From Pseudomonas sp. SJZ079 (GTDB lineage: Bacteria > Pseudomonadota > Gammaproteobacteria > Pseudomonadales > Pseudomonadaceae), in the NCBI RefSeq assembly GCF_007993865.1, contig NZ_VIUH01000004.1, positions 124,001 through 188,000 of the forward strand: DNA of 64,000 bases, given 5' to 3'. The notes beneath the pieces were generated by a model that saw only the letters and a program-made list of their open reading frames with translations, was not told the DNA's origin and did not search any database. The translations under genes were made by a program, and so were the position numbers. This document shows, one piece after another, positions 44,167 through 55,138 of this stretch (its first letter is position 1; each line of letters begins with the position of its first letter).

Positions 44167-46281
44167 TCAGCCAAGCACCGAGATATCGGCGACACCGAGG
44201 AACAAGCCGCGCAGCTTGGCCAACAGCGCATAGCGGTTGGCGCGCACTGCGGCATCTTCGGCGTTCACCAGTACCGCCTCGAAGAAGGCGTCGACCGGTT
44301 CGCGCAGACTGGCCAGATGCTCCAGCGCCTCGCGGTAGCAGCGGGCGGCAGCCATCGGCATGACCGCCAGTTCGGCGTCGGCTACGGCCTTAGCCAGCGT
44401 CTGCTCGGCCGGTTCGTGCAACAGGGCACTGTCGACGTGGCCCGGTACGTCACCGTCGAACTTGCTCAGCAGGTTCGACACGCGCTTGTTCGCGGCGGCC
44501 AGGGCGTCGGCTTCGCTGCGCGCGCGGAAAGCCTGGACCGCTTGCACGCGCTGGTCGAAGTCCAGCGGCGCGGCCGGGCTCAGGGCGCGTACGGCCTGAT
44601 AGACGGACACATCGACCCCTTCGTCCTCGTAGCGAGCGCGCAGGCGATCGAAGATGAAGTCCTGCACCTGTTCGGCCAAGCCGCTGGCAGTGGCGTTGGC
44701 GCCGACCTGTTTTTGCAGCTTGCTGGCCACGATGCTATTCCACTCTTGTTCCAGACCCGGGCCGTAGAGGCCAATGGCGAACTGAATGGTTTCAACCACA
44801 TCGAGATCCAGCTGCTTGTCGATCAGGATACGCAGCACGCCGAGGGCCGCGCGGCGCAGGGCATAGGGATCTTTGCTGCCGGTTGGCAGCATGCCGATGC
44901 CGAAGATGCCGACCAGGGTGTCGAGTTTGTCGGCCAGGGCCACGGCCGCGCCGGTCAGGGTGCTGGGCAGTTCGGCCCCCGCCCCGCGCGGCATATACTG
45001 TTCGTTGAGAGCCAGGGCGACATCGTCCGCTTCGCCATCATGCTTGGCGTAGTAATAGCCGGCGATACCCTGCATTTCCGGAAACTCGCCGACCATCTCG
45101 CTGGCCAGGTCGCACTTGGACAGTATCCCGGCACGCGCTGCGCGATCCTTATCGCCGCCGACCCGTTCGGCGACGTAGGCCGCCAGGGCGGAAACCCGCT
45201 GGGCTTTTTCATAGACCGAGCCGAGCTGCGATTGGAAGACCACATTGGCCAGGCGCTGGTTGAACAGCTCCAGCTTGTGCTTCTTGTCCTGCTTGAAGAA
45301 GAACTCGGCATCGGTCAGGCGTGGTCGCACGACTTTCTCGTTGCCGGAGATGATCTGCGCCGGGTCCTTGCTCTCGACGTTGGCCACGGTGATGAAGCGC
45401 GGCAGCAACTTGCCGTTGTTATCCAGCAGGCAGAAGTACTTCTGGTTGTCCTGCATGGTGGTGATCAAGGCTTCCTGCGGCACCTCGAGGAAGCGTTCCT
45501 CGAAGGAGCAGACCAGCGGCACCGGCCATTCGACCAGGGCACTGACCTCATCGAGCAGTGCCGGCGGCACTATGGCCGTGCCCTGCTGTTCGGCGGCCAA
45601 CTGTTCGACACGCTGGGCGATCAGCTCACGGCGCTCGTCGGCGTCGGCAATCACATAGGCCGCGCGCAGCTCTTGCGCATAGTTGGCCGGCGCGGAGATG
45701 CGCACCTCGGCGTTATGGTGGAAGCGGTGGCCACGGGAGACCCGGCCGGCCCGTTGGGCGAGGATTTCGCAGTCGATTACCTGATCGCCGAACAGCATCA
45801 CCAGCCACTGGGTCGGGCGGACGAACTCGGTCTTGCGCGCGCCCCAACGCATGCGCTTGGGAATCGGCAGTTCATTCAGCGAGGTTTCGACGATAGCGGG
45901 CAGCAGGCTGGCGGCGGCCTGGCCGGGAATGTTCTGGCTGAATTTCAGCTTGGGACCGCTGCAATCGATTTCGCTCAGCTCGACCCCGCACTTCTTGGCG
46001 AAGCCCAGGGCGGCCTGGGTCGGCTTGCCATTGGCGTCGAACGCCGCCTGCACGGGCGGGCCGTCGAGGTTCAGTGCGCGATCCGCCTGTTGCGTTTCAA
46101 GCTGCTCGACGAGTACGGCCAGGCGGCGTGGCGCGGCGTAATAGCGGGCGTTGGCGTAGTTCAGACCGGCCGCTGTCAGGCCCTTTTCGATGCCGGCGAG
46201 GAAGGCTGTACCGAGGGTTTTCAGGGCCTTCGGCGGCAGTTCTTCGGTGCCCAGTTCAACCAGAAAATCCAGTGCACTCAT
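44167..46281 (-). CDS. glyS: Glycyl-tRNA synthetase beta subunit
   Basis: A 704-residue subunit of the alpha2beta2 bacterial GlyRS. It starts [20 protein letters not shown], has the HD-like central region and a C-terminal anticodon-binding DALR-type domain ([11 protein letters not shown] near the end). It overlaps the glyQ stop by 4 bp, so the two subunits are co-translated. Confidence 0.97.
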   Translation of the reverse strand: MSALDFLVELGTEELPPKALKTLGTAFLAGIEKGLTAAGLNYANARYYAAPRRLAVLVEQLETQQADRALNLDGPPVQAAFDANGKPTQAALGFAKKCGVELSEIDCSGPKLKFSQNIPGQAAASLLPAIVETSLNELPIPKRMRWGARKTEFVRPTQWLVMLFGDQVIDCEILAQRAGRVSRGHRFHHNAEVRISAPANYAQELRAAYVIADADERRELIAQRVEQLAAEQQGTAIVPPALLDEVSALVEWPVPLVCSFEERFLEVPQEALITTMQDNQKYFCLLDNNGKLLPRFITVANVESKDPAQIISGNEKVVRPRLTDAEFFFKQDKKHKLELFNQRLANVVFQSQLGSVYEKAQRVSALAAYVAERVGGDKDRAARAGILSKCDLASEMVGEFPEMQGIAGYYYAKHDGEADDVALALNEQYMPRGAGAELPSTLTGAAVALADKLDTLVGIFGIGMLPTGSKDPYALRRAALGVLRILIDKQLDLDVVETIQFAIGLYGPGLEQEWNSIVASKLQKQVGANATASGLAEQVQDFIFDRLRARYEDEGVDVSVYQAVRALSPAAPLDFDQRVQAVQAFRARSEADALAAANKRVSNLLSKFDGDVPGHVDSALLHEPAEQTLAKAVADAELAVMPMAAARCYREALEHLASLREPVDAFFEAVLVNAEDAAVRANRYALLAKLRGLFLGVADISVLG

Positions 46282-47270
46282 TCTGCTGCCTCCAGCTTAT
46301 TGCCCAGGGCTTTGCCTTGAAGCAGATCCGTTTCTGTCAGTTTGGCCAGTACTTCGTCACGCAGTTCGGGGGCGGCCATCGGGAAGCCGAGTTTGCGTCG
46401 TGCCTGCAGGTAGCTCTGCGCCACGGCGCGAGCCAGAGTGCGCACGCGGAGGATATAACGCTGACGTTCGGTCACTGAAATGGCGCGGCGGGCATCCAGC
46501 AGGTTGAAGGTGTGCGAGGCCTTGAGCACCATTTCGTAGGTCGGTAGCGGCAGTTCCAGTTCGATCAGCCGATTGGCTTCGGATTCGTAAAAATCGAACA
46601 GTTCGAACAGCTTGTCGACATTGGCGTGTTCGAAGTTGTAGGTCGACTGCTCCACTTCGTTCTGGTGGAACACGTCGCCGTAGGTGACGGTGCCGAAGGG
46701 GCCGTCGGTCCAGATCAGGTCGTAGACCGAGTCGACGCCCTGGATGTACATGGCCAGGCGTTCCAGGCCATAGGTGATCTCGCCGGTCACCGGGTAGCAC
46801 TCGATCCCACCGACCTGCTGGAAGTAGGTGAACTGCGAGACTTCCATGCCGTTCAGCCAGATTTCCCAACCCAGACCCCAGGCGCCGAGGGTCGGCGATT
46901 CCCAGTTGTCTTCGACGAAGCGGATATCGTGGACCAGCGGGTCGAGACCGATGTGTTTCAGCGAGCCGAGGTAGAGTTCCTGGAAGTTTTCCGGGTTCGG
47001 CTTCAATACCACCTGGAACTGGTAGTAGTGCTGCAGGCGGTTGGGGTTCTCACCATAGCGGCCATCGCCTGGGCGGCGACTGGGCTGCACGTAGGCGGCG
47101 TTCCAGGTTTCCGGGCCAACGGCGCGCAGGAAGGTGGCGGTGTGAAAGGTGCCGGCGCCCACTTCCATATCGTAGGGCTGCAACACCACGCAACCTTGCT
47201 CGGCCCAATATTGTTGCAGGGCAAGGATCAAGTCTTGGAAGGTGCGCACGGCAGGCGTAGTCTGGCTCAC
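46278..47270 (-). CDS. glyQ: Glycyl-tRNA synthetase alpha subunit
   Basis: A 330-residue class II catalytic subunit with the conserved segments [40 protein letters not shown] and [23 protein letters not shown] 47270 is preferred: AGGTGA precedes it and the family start is (M)[13 protein letters not shown]. The frame to 47321 overlaps the tag promoter region. It is divergent from tag. Confidence 0.96.
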   Translation of the reverse strand: MSQTTPAVRTFQDLILALQQYWAEQGCVVLQPYDMEVGAGTFHTATFLRAVGPETWNAAYVQPSRRPGDGRYGENPNRLQHYYQFQVVLKPNPENFQELYLGSLKHIGLDPLVHDIRFVEDNWESPTLGAWGLGWEIWLNGMEVSQFTYFQQVGGIECYPVTGEITYGLERLAMYIQGVDSVYDLIWTDGPFGTVTYGDVFHQNEVEQSTYNFEHANVDKLFELFDFYESEANRLIELELPLPTYEMVLKASHTFNLLDARRAISVTERQRYILRVRTLARAVAQSYLQARRKLGFPMAAPELRDEVLAKLTETDLLQGKALGNKLEAAE

Positions 47271-47353
47271 GGAAAATTCACCTGTTGAGGCTGCGACAGA
47301 AAGGGCGGGAGTATACCCCAATCCGTACGGCCTCCACCGCCCTGGAAGGCCCT

Positions 47354-47914
47354 ATGCCACGCTGCTTTTGGTGCAACGACGACCCGCTCTACATGGCTTA
47401 CCACGACGAGGAATGGGGGGTGCCCTTGCGCGCGCCACAGCCCCTGTTCGAGTTGTTGCTGCTCGAAGGTTTCCAGGCCGGTTTGTCGTGGATCACCGTA
47501 CTGAAGAAGCGCGCCCGCTACCGCGAGGTGCTGTTCGGCTTCGACCCGCAGCGCCTGGCGCAGATGAGCGATGCGCAAATCGATGAGCGCATGCAGGACC
47601 CCGGGATCATCCGCAATCGCCTCAAGCTCAAGGCGGCGCGGCAGAACGCACAAGCCTGGCTCAAGCTGGATGACCCGGTGACGCTATTGTGGTCGTTCGT
47701 CGGCGGCACGCCGAAGATCAATCACTTCGTTGGCCGCGAGCAGGTGCCGGCAGTGACCGCGGAAGCCGAGGCCATGAGCAAGGCGCTGAAAAAAGCCGGC
47801 TTTACCTTCGTCGGTCCGACCATCTGTTACGCCTATATGCAGGCGACGGGGATGGTCATGGATCACACCCGCGATTGTGATCGCTACGCCGTATTGAGCA
47901 AGGCGACGTCTTAG
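47354..47914 (+). CDS. tag: DNA-3-methyladenine glycosylase I
   Basis: A 186-residue HhH-type base-excision enzyme removing 3-methyladenine. The zinc ligands of E. coli Tag are present: Cys4 (MPRCFW), His17 (AYHDEEW) and the C-terminal MDHTRDC His/Cys pair. GLSWITVLKKR and GTPKIN are family segments. ATG 47354 matches the family start; an earlier ATG at 47285 would run through the glyQ-tag promoter region. Confidence 0.95.
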   Translation: MPRCFWCNDDPLYMAYHDEEWGVPLRAPQPLFELLLLEGFQAGLSWITVLKKRARYREVLFGFDPQRLAQMSDAQIDERMQDPGIIRNRLKLKAARQNAQAWLKLDDPVTLLWSFVGGTPKINHFVGREQVPAVTAEAEAMSKALKKAGFTFVGPTICYAYMQATGMVMDHTRDCDRYAVLSKATS

Positions 47915-47987
47915 CTTGGTGCCAGGGCGTTTCATCGCCGGCCCTGTGCGCGGTTACACTAGGCGTTTTGACTTTGTGGAGTTGCCT

Positions 47988-48875
47988 GTGGAAAAGCTCA
48001 AAGGCGCCTTGGTGGTGGGCTTTCTGCGCCTGTTCGCCCTGCTGCCGTGGCGCGCCGTGCAAGCTGTGGGCGCGGCCATTGGCTGGCTGATGTGGAAGTT
48101 GCCAAACGGCTCGCGAGCGGTCGCCAGCACCAACCTGAGCAAATGTTTTCCCGAACTCGACGCGCAAGCCCACCAGCACCTGCTGCGCCAGAGCCTGATG
48201 GACATCGGCAAAACCCTGACCGAAAGCGCCTGCGCCTGGATCTGGCCGGCGCAGAAGTCCATCGATCTGGTACGCGAAGTCGAGGGCCTGGAGGTGCTGC
48301 AGGCGGCACTGGCCTCCGGCAAAGGAGTGGTCGGCATCACCAGCCACCTGGGCAACTGGGAAGTGCTCAATCACTTCTACTGCGCCCAGTGCAAGCCGAT
48401 CATTTTCTACCGCCCGCCGAAACTCAAGGCGGTGGATGAGCTGTTGCGCCAGCAGCGGGTGCAGCTGGGCAATCGCGTGGCCCCGTCGACCAAAGAAGGC
48501 ATTATCAGTGTCATCAAGGAAGTCCGCAAAGGCGGCGCCGTAGGCATTCCGGCCGATCCGGAGCCGAGTTTGTCCGCAGGGGTATTCGTGCCGTTCTGTG
48601 CGACCCAGGCGCTGACCAGCAAGTTTGTGCCCGGCATGCTCACCGGCGGCAAGGCGGTCGGGGTGTTCCTGCATGCCCTGCGCCTGAGCGATGGTTCCGG
48701 CTACAAGGTGATACTCGAGGCGGCGCCGTCTGATATGTACAGCGATCAGGTGGAAACCGCCGTGGCGGCCATGAGCACGGTGCTGGAGAAGTATGTGCGG
48801 GCTTATCCCAGCCAGTACATGTGGAGCATGAAACGTTTCAAGAAACGCCCGGCGGGTGAGGCGAAGTGGTACTGA
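47988..48875 (+). CDS. Lipid A biosynthesis lauroyl/secondary acyltransferase (HtrB/LpxL-type)
   Basis: A 295-residue inner-membrane acyltransferase with one N-terminal hydrophobic segment and the catalytic HX4E motif in SHLGNWEVLNHF. It adds a secondary acyl chain to lipid A. It corresponds to P. aeruginosa PA0011. GTG 47988 (VEKLKGALVVG) is chosen from the family start. It lies 73 bp after tag on the same strand. Confidence 0.9.
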   Translation: MEKLKGALVVGFLRLFALLPWRAVQAVGAAIGWLMWKLPNGSRAVASTNLSKCFPELDAQAHQHLLRQSLMDIGKTLTESACAWIWPAQKSIDLVREVEGLEVLQAALASGKGVVGITSHLGNWEVLNHFYCAQCKPIIFYRPPKLKAVDELLRQQRVQLGNRVAPSTKEGIISVIKEVRKGGAVGIPADPEPSLSAGVFVPFCATQALTSKFVPGMLTGGKAVGVFLHALRLSDGSGYKVILEAAPSDMYSDQVETAVAAMSTVLEKYVRAYPSQYMWSMKRFKKRPAGEAKWY

Positions 48876-48900
48876 AGGCGGTGCTCATAGCCCTGCGCTG

Positions 48901-48928
48901 AAAAAGGTGTCTGATCGGGCACCTTTTT
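48901..48928. terminator. Bidirectional intrinsic terminator
   Basis: AAAAAGGTG / CACCTTTTT with a 10-nt loop, 25 nt after the acyltransferase stop. Confidence 0.85.
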
Positions 48929-49004
48929 CATTAACAGCACTGGGCCTTTTCGGCAATTTGCGTTATTAAAATGCCACCCTCTTCGTCTAGGACTGACTGG
49001 CGCA

Positions 49005-49268
49005 ATGTCCAATCAACGGCAACATCCACGTACGCCGATGAAATGTCGGATCAAGATCTGCCATCCGAGCTTCGGCGAGCGGCTGGCCCAGACCACCAAC
49101 CTGTCCGACGGCGGCGTCTATGCCAAGCATCCAGACCTGATGGCCCTGCCCCTGGGCACTATTGTCACGGGCCAGGTACAGGACTTGCCGATTGAGGCGC
49201 CGGTGCTGCGCATGGAAGTGATGCGCGTGGATGCCGAAGGTGTCGGCCTGCGCTTTGTCGAGGCCTGA
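49005..49268 (+). CDS. PilZ-domain protein
   Basis: An 87-residue single-domain protein with the c-di-GMP-binding pattern: RQHPR (RxxxR, residues 5-9) and NLSDGG ((D/N)xSxxG, 32-37). It is likely a small c-di-GMP receptor or adaptor and corresponds to P. aeruginosa PA0012. The neighbours give no process. Confidence 0.85.
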   Translation: MSNQRQHPRTPMKCRIKICHPSFGERLAQTTNLSDGGVYAKHPDLMALPLGTIVTGQVQDLPIEAPVLRMEVMRVDAEGVGLRFVEA

Positions 49269-49273
49269 CGGCT

Positions 49274-49597
49274 TCAGCTCGACGGGTTTTGCCGCTGCAG
49301 GCGCTTGATAAACACCGTCATCTCCTTCTCGGCCTGTTTGTCGCCGTGGCCCTGGGCCGCGGCGATCCCCTGCTGCCAGGCCTGCTCGGCGGCGCGACTA
49401 TCGCCCTGCTCCAGCTGCGCCTTACCCAGTAACTTCCAGGCCGCCGAATACTTGGGGTCGAATTCGACGCAGCGCTGCAAGTGCTCGGCCGCACGGGCGA
49501 ACTCACCGGCATCCAGATAGCCTTTGCCCAGACCGAAACGCAGCAGGGCGTTGTCCATGCCCTTGGCCAGCAGCTTTTCCAGGGATTCGGTGGTCAT
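49274..49597 (-). CDS. Small tetratricopeptide-repeat protein
   Basis: A 107-residue soluble protein with two to three TPR-like helix pairs (ALLRFGLGKGYLDAGEFARA, AAWKLLGKAQLEQGDSRAAE). It is a likely protein-protein adaptor; no partner is evident. It matches the position of PA0015 and converges on the PilZ gene with a 5-bp gap. Confidence 0.8.
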   Translation of the reverse strand: MTTESLEKLLAKGMDNALLRFGLGKGYLDAGEFARAAEHLQRCVEFDPKYSAAWKLLGKAQLEQGDSRAAEQAWQQGIAAAQGHGDKQAEKEMTVFIKRLQRQNPSS

Positions 49598-49655
49598 CGC
49601 GGGTCTCCTGTGTGGAGTGGCTTGGCGGAGCGGGTCATACCCGCTCTGCCCGCTA

Positions 49656-51029
49656 TCAGAAGAAGGTCAGGCCGACCTGGAACAGGCGCTCGGCATCGCG
49701 GATGTATTTCTTGTCGACCAGGAACAGGATGACATGGTCGCCGGTCTCGATCACCGTGTCGTCATGCGCGATCAGCACCTCTTCGTCGCGAATGATTGCG
49801 CCGATAGTGGTGCCCGGCGGCAGGTCGATGTCCTCGATGGCGCGGCCGACCACCTTGCTCGACTTGGCGTCGCCATGCGCGATGGCTTCGATGGCCTCGG
49901 CAGCCCCGCGGCGTAGCGAGTGCACGCTGACGATATCGCCCCGGCGCACGTGGGTCAGCAGGGTGCCGATGGTGGCCAGCTGCGGGCTGATGGCGATGTC
50001 GATCTCGCCGCCCTGCACCAGGTCGACGTAGGCCGGGTTGTTGATGATGGTCATCACCTTGCGCGCTCCGAGACGCTTGGCCAGCAGCGAGGACATGATG
50101 TTGGCCTCGTCGTCGTTGGTCAGGGCCAGGAAGATGTCGGCATCGTTGATGTTCTCTTCCACCAGCAGGTCGCGATCCGAGGCGCTGCCCTGCAGCACGA
50201 TGGTGCTCTCCAGATTCTCCGAGAGGTAGCGACAGCGTGCCGGGTTCATCTCGATGATCTTCACCTGGTAGCGGCTCTCGATGGCCTCGGCCAGGCGCTC
50301 GCCGATGTGCCCGCCACCGGCGATCACCACCTTCTTGTAACCGTCTTCGAGGCGGCGCATCTCGCTCATGACCGCACGGATATGCGCCTTGGCGGCGATG
50401 AAGAACACCTCATCGTCGGCCTCGATCACCGTGTCGCCCTTGGGAATGATCGGCCGGTTACGGCGGAAGATCGCCGCCACCCGGGTGTCGACGTTGGGCA
50501 TGTGCTCGCGCAGCTGGCGCAATTGCTGGCCGACCAGCGGGCCGCCGTAGTAGGCCTTGACCGCCACCAGCTGGGCCTTGCCGTCGGCGAAGTCGATCAC
50601 CTGCAGGGCGCCGGGGTATTCGATCAGGCGCTTGATGTAGTTGGTCACCACCTGTTCCGGGCTGATCAGTACTTCGACCGGAATCGAGTCGTTGTTGAAC
50701 AGGCCGGCGCGGGTCAGGTAGGCCGGCTCGCGCACCCGGGCAATCTTGGTCGGGGTGTGGAACAGGCTGTAGCCGACCTGGCAGGCGATCATGTTGATCT
50801 CGTCGCTGTTGGTCACCGCGATGATCATGTCGGCATCGTCGGCGCCGGCCTGGCGCAGCACCGTGGGGAACGAGCCGCGGCCCTGCACGGTACGGATATC
50901 CAGGCGATCGCTGAGGTCGCGCAGGCGGTCGCCGTCGGTGTCCACCACGGTGATGTCGTTGGCCTCGCTGGCCAGGTGTTCCGCCAGGGTGCCACCGACC
51001 TGGCCGGCGCCGAGAATGATGATCTTCAT
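49656..51029 (-). CDS. trkA: Trk potassium uptake regulator TrkA
   Basis: A 457-residue peripheral membrane protein with two tandem RCK units. Each has a Rossmann NAD-binding start ([15 protein letters not shown] at 4; [16 protein letters not shown] near 235) and a TrkA-C domain. It gates TrkH/TrkG channels for K+ uptake. It lies 12 bp after rsmB in the same direction. Confidence 0.96.
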   Translation of the reverse strand: MKIIILGAGQVGGTLAEHLASEANDITVVDTDGDRLRDLSDRLDIRTVQGRGSFPTVLRQAGADDADMIIAVTNSDEINMIACQVGYSLFHTPTKIARVREPAYLTRAGLFNNDSIPVEVLISPEQVVTNYIKRLIEYPGALQVIDFADGKAQLVAVKAYYGGPLVGQQLRQLREHMPNVDTRVAAIFRRNRPIIPKGDTVIEADDEVFFIAAKAHIRAVMSEMRRLEDGYKKVVIAGGGHIGERLAEAIESRYQVKIIEMNPARCRYLSENLESTIVLQGSASDRDLLVEENINDADIFLALTNDDEANIMSSLLAKRLGARKVMTIINNPAYVDLVQGGEIDIAISPQLATIGTLLTHVRRGDIVSVHSLRRGAAEAIEAIAHGDAKSSKVVGRAIEDIDLPPGTTIGAIIRDEEVLIAHDDTVIETGDHVILFLVDKKYIRDAERLFQVGLTFF

Positions 51030-51041
51030 CCGCTCTGTTCC

Positions 51042-52352
51042 TCAGCCGCGATTAGCGGCGATTTTGATCAGCTTGGCATAATAAAAACCGTCGTGACCGT
51101 CAGGCTGCGCAAGCAGTTGACGGCCGTGCGGCTGTTTCAGGCCGAAGGGCCCGGCAATATCCAGTTCGCGTGCGCCCGAGGTGCGCGCGAGAAAGCCGGC
51201 GATGACCTCGGTATTTTCCGTCGGCAGGGTCGAGCAGGTGGCATAGAGCAGGATGCCGCCGACTGCCAGCGTCGGCCACAAGGCATCCAGCAGTTCGCCC
51301 TGTAACTGCGCCAGGGCGGGAATGTCATCGGCCTGACGGGTCAGCTTGATGTCGGGATGGCGGCGAATAACGCCGGTGGCGGAACAGGGCGCGTCGAGCA
51401 GGATGCGCTGGAAGGTTTGGCCGTCCCACCACTCATCGACGGCGCGGGCATCGGCGGCGATCAGTTCGGCGTTGAGACCCAGGCGCTGGAGATTTTCGCG
51501 TACGCGGAGCAGGCGCTTCTCCTCCAGGTCGACCGCCACCACGGCGGCCAGCTGTGGCTCGGCTTCGAGCAGATGGCAGGTCTTGCCGCCGGGCGCGCAG
51601 CAGGCGTCCAGTACCCGTTGACCGGGCGCCAGTTCCAGCAGCTCGGCGGCCAGTTGCGCGGCTTCATCCTGCACGCTGACCCGGCCTGCGGCGAAGCCCG
51701 GCAGGCTGGTGACATCGCAGGCCTGCTCAAGACGAATACCGTCGGGGCTGAAGGCGCAGGGTTCGGCTTGGTAGTCGGCGGCGTGCAGTTCGGCCAGGTA
51801 GTCGTCGCGGCTGCCATGGCGGCGGTTGACCCGCAAGATCAGTGGCGGATGGGCGTTATTGGCGGCGCAGATGGCCTCCCAATGTTCAGGCCAGTGCGCC
51901 TTCAGGGCTTTTTGCAGCCAGCGCGGGTGGGCTGTACGCACCACCGGGTCGTGTTCCAGCTCCGCCAGCAGTTGCTCGCTCTCGCGCTGGGCGCGACGCA
52001 GTACGGCGTTGAGCAGACCCTTGGCCCAGGGCTTTTTCAGCTTGTCGACGCAACCGACGGTTTCACCGAGGGCCGCGTGGGCCGGAATGCGGGTGTAGAG
52101 CAGCTGGTAGAGGCCGACCAGGAGCAGGGCTTCGGCATCCTTGTCGGCTGCCTTGAACGGTTTTTGCAGGAGTTTTTCCGCCAGCGCAGCCAGGCGCGGT
52201 TGCCAGCGTGCGGTGCCGAACGCCAGTTCTTGAGTCAGGCCACGGTCGCGCGACTCGACCTTGTCCAGCAGCGGCGGCAGGCTGCTGCCCAGCGAGGCCT
52301 TGCCGGAGAGTACTGCGGCCAGTGCACGGGCCGCTGCTAGACGCGGGTTCAT
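51042..52352 (-). CDS. rsmB: 16S rRNA (cytosine-967-C5)-methyltransferase
   Basis: A 436-residue enzyme. An N-terminal NusB-like RNA-binding domain (about 5-140) precedes the SAM domain with [33 protein letters not shown] and the catalytic Cys in [18 protein letters not shown] 52352 follows a GAGGATC site. It is in one unit with fmt (13-bp gap). Also known as sun. Confidence 0.95.
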   Translation of the reverse strand: MNPRLAAARALAAVLSGKASLGSSLPPLLDKVESRDRGLTQELAFGTARWQPRLAALAEKLLQKPFKAADKDAEALLLVGLYQLLYTRIPAHAALGETVGCVDKLKKPWAKGLLNAVLRRAQRESEQLLAELEHDPVVRTAHPRWLQKALKAHWPEHWEAICAANNAHPPLILRVNRRHGSRDDYLAELHAADYQAEPCAFSPDGIRLEQACDVTSLPGFAAGRVSVQDEAAQLAAELLELAPGQRVLDACCAPGGKTCHLLEAEPQLAAVVAVDLEEKRLLRVRENLQRLGLNAELIAADARAVDEWWDGQTFQRILLDAPCSATGVIRRHPDIKLTRQADDIPALAQLQGELLDALWPTLAVGGILLYATCSTLPTENTEVIAGFLARTSGARELDIAGPFGLKQPHGRQLLAQPDGHDGFYYAKLIKIAANRG

Positions 52353-52365
52353 GGGTAGATCCTCA

Positions 52366-53307
52366 TCAGAGCAGCACCGAGCCAGCGGCAAATTGTTCGC
52401 GGCGGCTGTTGTACAGGTCGGCGAAGGCCAGCGCCTTGCCGCCCGGTAACTGCAGGCGGGTCAAGCGCAGTGCGCCAACGCCGCAGGCCACGCTCAGACC
52501 CTCTTTGCTGGCGCTGAGAATCTGCCCCGGCTGGCCCTGCCCTTCGCCCAGTTGCGCACCGAGGACTTTCAAGGGCGCAGCGTGCAGCGTGCTGTGACAG
52601 ATCGGCCAGGGGTTGAAGGCGCGGATCAGCCGCTGCAGTTCGATGGCCGGACGGCTCCAGTCGATGCGCGCCTCCTCCTTGTTCAGCTTGTGCGCATAAG
52701 TGGCCAGGCTGTCGTCCTGCACCTGGCCCTGCAGCGTGCCGCCGGCGAGACCGGCGATGGCCTCGATCACCGCTGCCGGGCCGAGGCGGGCGAGGCGGTC
52801 ATGCAGGCTGCCGCCGCTGTCTTCTGCGTCGATCGGCGTGCTGACTTTCAGCAGCATGGGGCCGGTATCCAGCCCCGCTTCCATCTGCATCACGGTGACG
52901 CCTGACTCGAGGTCGCCGGCTTCGATGGCGCGCTGGATCGGTGCCGCGCCGCGCCAACGGGGCAGCAGCGAGGCATGGCTATTGATGCAGCCGAGGCGCG
53001 GGGTATCCAGCACCACTTGCGGCAGGATCAGGCCATAGGCGACCACCACCATCAGGTCGGGCTTGAGCGCCGCCAGTTCGGCCTGCGCCGCCGGGTCGCG
53101 CAGGCTCTGCGGCTGATACACCGGGATCGCATGCTGCACGGCGAGTTGCTTGACCGGGCTGGGCATGAGTTTCTGCCCACGGCCGGCGGGGCGGTCCGGC
53201 TGGCTGTAGACCGCGATGACCTGGTGGGGCGTGTCGAGCAGGGCCCTGAGGTGCTCGGCGGCGAATTCCGGGGTGCCGGCGAAGACGATACGCAGTGCTT
53301 CAGTCAT
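52366..53307 (-). CDS. fmt: Methionyl-tRNA formyltransferase
   Basis: A 313-residue enzyme that formylates initiator Met-tRNA. The catalytic Asn/His region is [21 protein letters not shown], with [13 protein letters not shown] after it. The C-terminal domain binds the tRNA acceptor stem. A hairpin with a U-tract separates it from the upstream def gene. Confidence 0.96.
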   Translation of the reverse strand: MTEALRIVFAGTPEFAAEHLRALLDTPHQVIAVYSQPDRPAGRGQKLMPSPVKQLAVQHAIPVYQPQSLRDPAAQAELAALKPDLMVVVAYGLILPQVVLDTPRLGCINSHASLLPRWRGAAPIQRAIEAGDLESGVTVMQMEAGLDTGPMLLKVSTPIDAEDSGGSLHDRLARLGPAAVIEAIAGLAGGTLQGQVQDDSLATYAHKLNKEEARIDWSRPAIELQRLIRAFNPWPICHSTLHAAPLKVLGAQLGEGQGQPGQILSASKEGLSVACGVGALRLTRLQLPGGKALAFADLYNSRREQFAAGSVLL

Positions 53308-53322
53308 GGGTGCTCGCTAAAG

Positions 53323-53350
53323 AAAAAGGCTTGCCGCAGCAAGCCTTTAA
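53323..53350 (-). terminator. Terminator-like hairpin between def and fmt
   Basis: AAAGGCTTGC-CGCA-GCAAGCCTTT; on the minus strand it is followed by TTCTTT after a TTT tail. It lies 13 nt after the def stop and 18 nt before the fmt ATG. It should reduce read-through from def into fmt, or act as an attenuator. Confidence 0.7.
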
Positions 53351-53362
53351 GCATGGGAGGGT

Positions 53363-53869
53363 TCAAGCGTGCTGGCGGTGGAGCTTTTCCAGCTTCTTCT
53401 TGATGCGGTCGCGTTTCAGCGTAGACAGGTAGTCGACGAACAGCTTGCCGTTGAGGTGGTCGCATTCGTGCTGGATACACACCGCCAGCAGGTCTTCGGC
53501 GATCAGTTCAAAGGGCTGACCGTCGCGGTCCAGGGCCTTGATCTTGAGCTTGGTCGGTCGGTCGACGTTTTCGTAGAAACCGGGTACCGACAGACAGCCT
53601 TCCTGATACTGGTCGACCTCGTCGGTCAGGATCTCGAACTCGGGGTTGATGAACACCCGTGGTTCGGACTTGTCTTCGGACAGGTCCATCACCACCACAC
53701 GCTTGTGCACGTTGACCTGAGTGGCGGCCAAGCCGATGCCTGGGGCGTCGTACATGGTTTCGAACATGTCGTCGATCAGCTGACGCAACGCGTCATCGAC
53801 CACCTCCACCGGCTTGGCGATGGTGCGTAGACGTGGATCGGGAAATTCGAGGATGTTTAAGATCGCCAT
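53363..53869 (-). CDS. def: Peptide deformylase
   Basis: A 168-residue metalloenzyme removing N-formyl groups from nascent proteins. The three family motifs are present: GIGLAATQ (45-51), EGCLSV (Cys92) and HECDH (His134, Glu135, His138). Length is typical of type 1 enzymes. Confidence 0.97.
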   Translation of the reverse strand: MAILNILEFPDPRLRTIAKPVEVVDDALRQLIDDMFETMYDAPGIGLAATQVNVHKRVVVMDLSEDKSEPRVFINPEFEILTDEVDQYQEGCLSVPGFYENVDRPTKLKIKALDRDGQPFELIAEDLLAVCIQHECDHLNGKLFVDYLSTLKRDRIKKKLEKLHRQHA

Positions 53870-54021
53870 ATGCGTTTGTGATGCACTTGTAGAATAAAGT
53901 CAAAATCCGCTGCTAAGATGATGAGCAGCAATGAAAAACGGCTTCACGCCGCGGTTCTACTGGGTTTCGTCGCGGCGCTAGGGCGCTCCACCTGAAGGCA
54001 CATAATAAAGGGATTCACCGC

Positions 54022-55047
54022 ATGAGGAAATCACTACTCGCCTTGCTACTGCTCGCCGCAGGCGGCTTAGCTCAGGCCGAAGTGCAGCTCAAGGACGGTC
54101 ACCCAGACCGTTATACCGTGGTCAAGGGCGATACGCTCTGGGATATTTCCGGCAAGTTTCTCAGCCAGCCCTGGAAGTGGCCGGAAATCTGGCACGCCAA
54201 TCCACAGGTGGAAAACCCGCACCTTATCTATCCCGGCGACCTGCTCAGCCTGGTCTACGTCGATGGCCAGCCCCGCTTGATGCTTAACCGTGGCGAGTCG
54301 CGCGGCACCATCAAGTTGTCGCCACAAGTGCGGCGCACGCCGATGGCCGAAGCCATCCCGGCCATCCCGCTGGAGGCGATCAACAGCTTCTTGTTGAGCA
54401 ATCGCATCGTCGATACCCCGGAAGCTTTCCAGGGAGCCCCCTATATAGTCGCCGGCAATGCCGAGCGCGTGGTCAGCGGCGCCGGTGACCGGGTTTACGC
54501 CCGCGGGGCGTTCGATGAGCACGCGCCGGTGTACGGCATCTTCCGCCAGGGCAAGACCTACATCGATCCAGACACCGAGGAGTTCCTCGGGATCAACGCC
54601 GACGACATCGGCGGCGGTGAGATAGTTGCCGAGGAAGGCGATATCGGCACCATGAACCTGCTTCGTACGACCCAGGAAGTCCGCCTCGGCGATCGCCTGT
54701 TCCCGACCGAGGAGCGCGCCATCAACTCGACCTTCATGCCCAGCGAGCCGGCCAATGAGGTCCGTGGCTTGATTCTCGATGTGCCGCGTGGGGTAACCCA
54801 GATCGGTCAGTTCGACGTGGTTACCCTGAACAAAGGGGCGCGTGACGGTCTGGCCGAGGGCAACGTACTGGCGGTGTACAAGACCGGCGAAACCGTACGC
54901 GACCGGGTGACCGGCGAGCAGGTGAAGATCCCCGACGAGCGCGCCGGCCTGCTGATGGTGTTCCGCACCTACGACAAGCTCAGCTACGGTGTGGTGTTGC
55001 AAGCAACCCGCTCCCTCGCGCTGCTGGACAAGGTGCGTAACCCGTAA
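54022..55047 (+). CDS. LysM-domain exported protein (TsaP-like)
   Basis: A 341-residue protein with a signal peptide (cleavage near GLAQA-E at about residue 19) and one N-terminal LysM domain (about 29-77: YTVVKGDTLWDISGKFL...IYPGDLLSL). A C-terminal domain of flagellar-assembly-like fold follows. It corresponds to P. aeruginosa PA0020, the homologue of TsaP, which links type IV pilus secretins to peptidoglycan. It is divergent from def. Confidence 0.85.
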   Translation: MRKSLLALLLLAAGGLAQAEVQLKDGHPDRYTVVKGDTLWDISGKFLSQPWKWPEIWHANPQVENPHLIYPGDLLSLVYVDGQPRLMLNRGESRGTIKLSPQVRRTPMAEAIPAIPLEAINSFLLSNRIVDTPEAFQGAPYIVAGNAERVVSGAGDRVYARGAFDEHAPVYGIFRQGKTYIDPDTEEFLGINADDIGGGEIVAEEGDIGTMNLLRTTQEVRLGDRLFPTEERAINSTFMPSEPANEVRGLILDVPRGVTQIGQFDVVTLNKGARDGLAEGNVLAVYKTGETVRDRVTGEQVKIPDERAGLLMVFRTYDKLSYGVVLQATRSLALLDKVRNP

Positions 55048-55051
55048 CACC

Positions 55052-55079
55052 CACAAGCCCCGCCAATGCGGGGCTTGTG
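55052..55079 (+). terminator. Hairpin after the LysM gene
   Basis: CACAAGCCCCGC-CAAT-GCGGGGCTTGTG, a perfect 12-bp stem 5 nt after the stop. No U-run follows, so termination may be partial and dprA may be reached by read-through. Confidence 0.6.
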
Positions 55080-55138
55080 CTATACGCGCGCCGCGCTGGC
55101 TTAGAGCTCGCGCGGCGCGACCGATCAAGGATGATCAA

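Noticed and set aside
44317..46320. 667-codon plus-strand frame opposite glyS
   Set aside because: Antisense shadow; glyS motifs and the coupled glyQ overlap fix the real strand.
49920..51305. 461-codon plus-strand frame opposite trkA
   Set aside because: Antisense shadow; TrkA motifs are clear on the minus strand.
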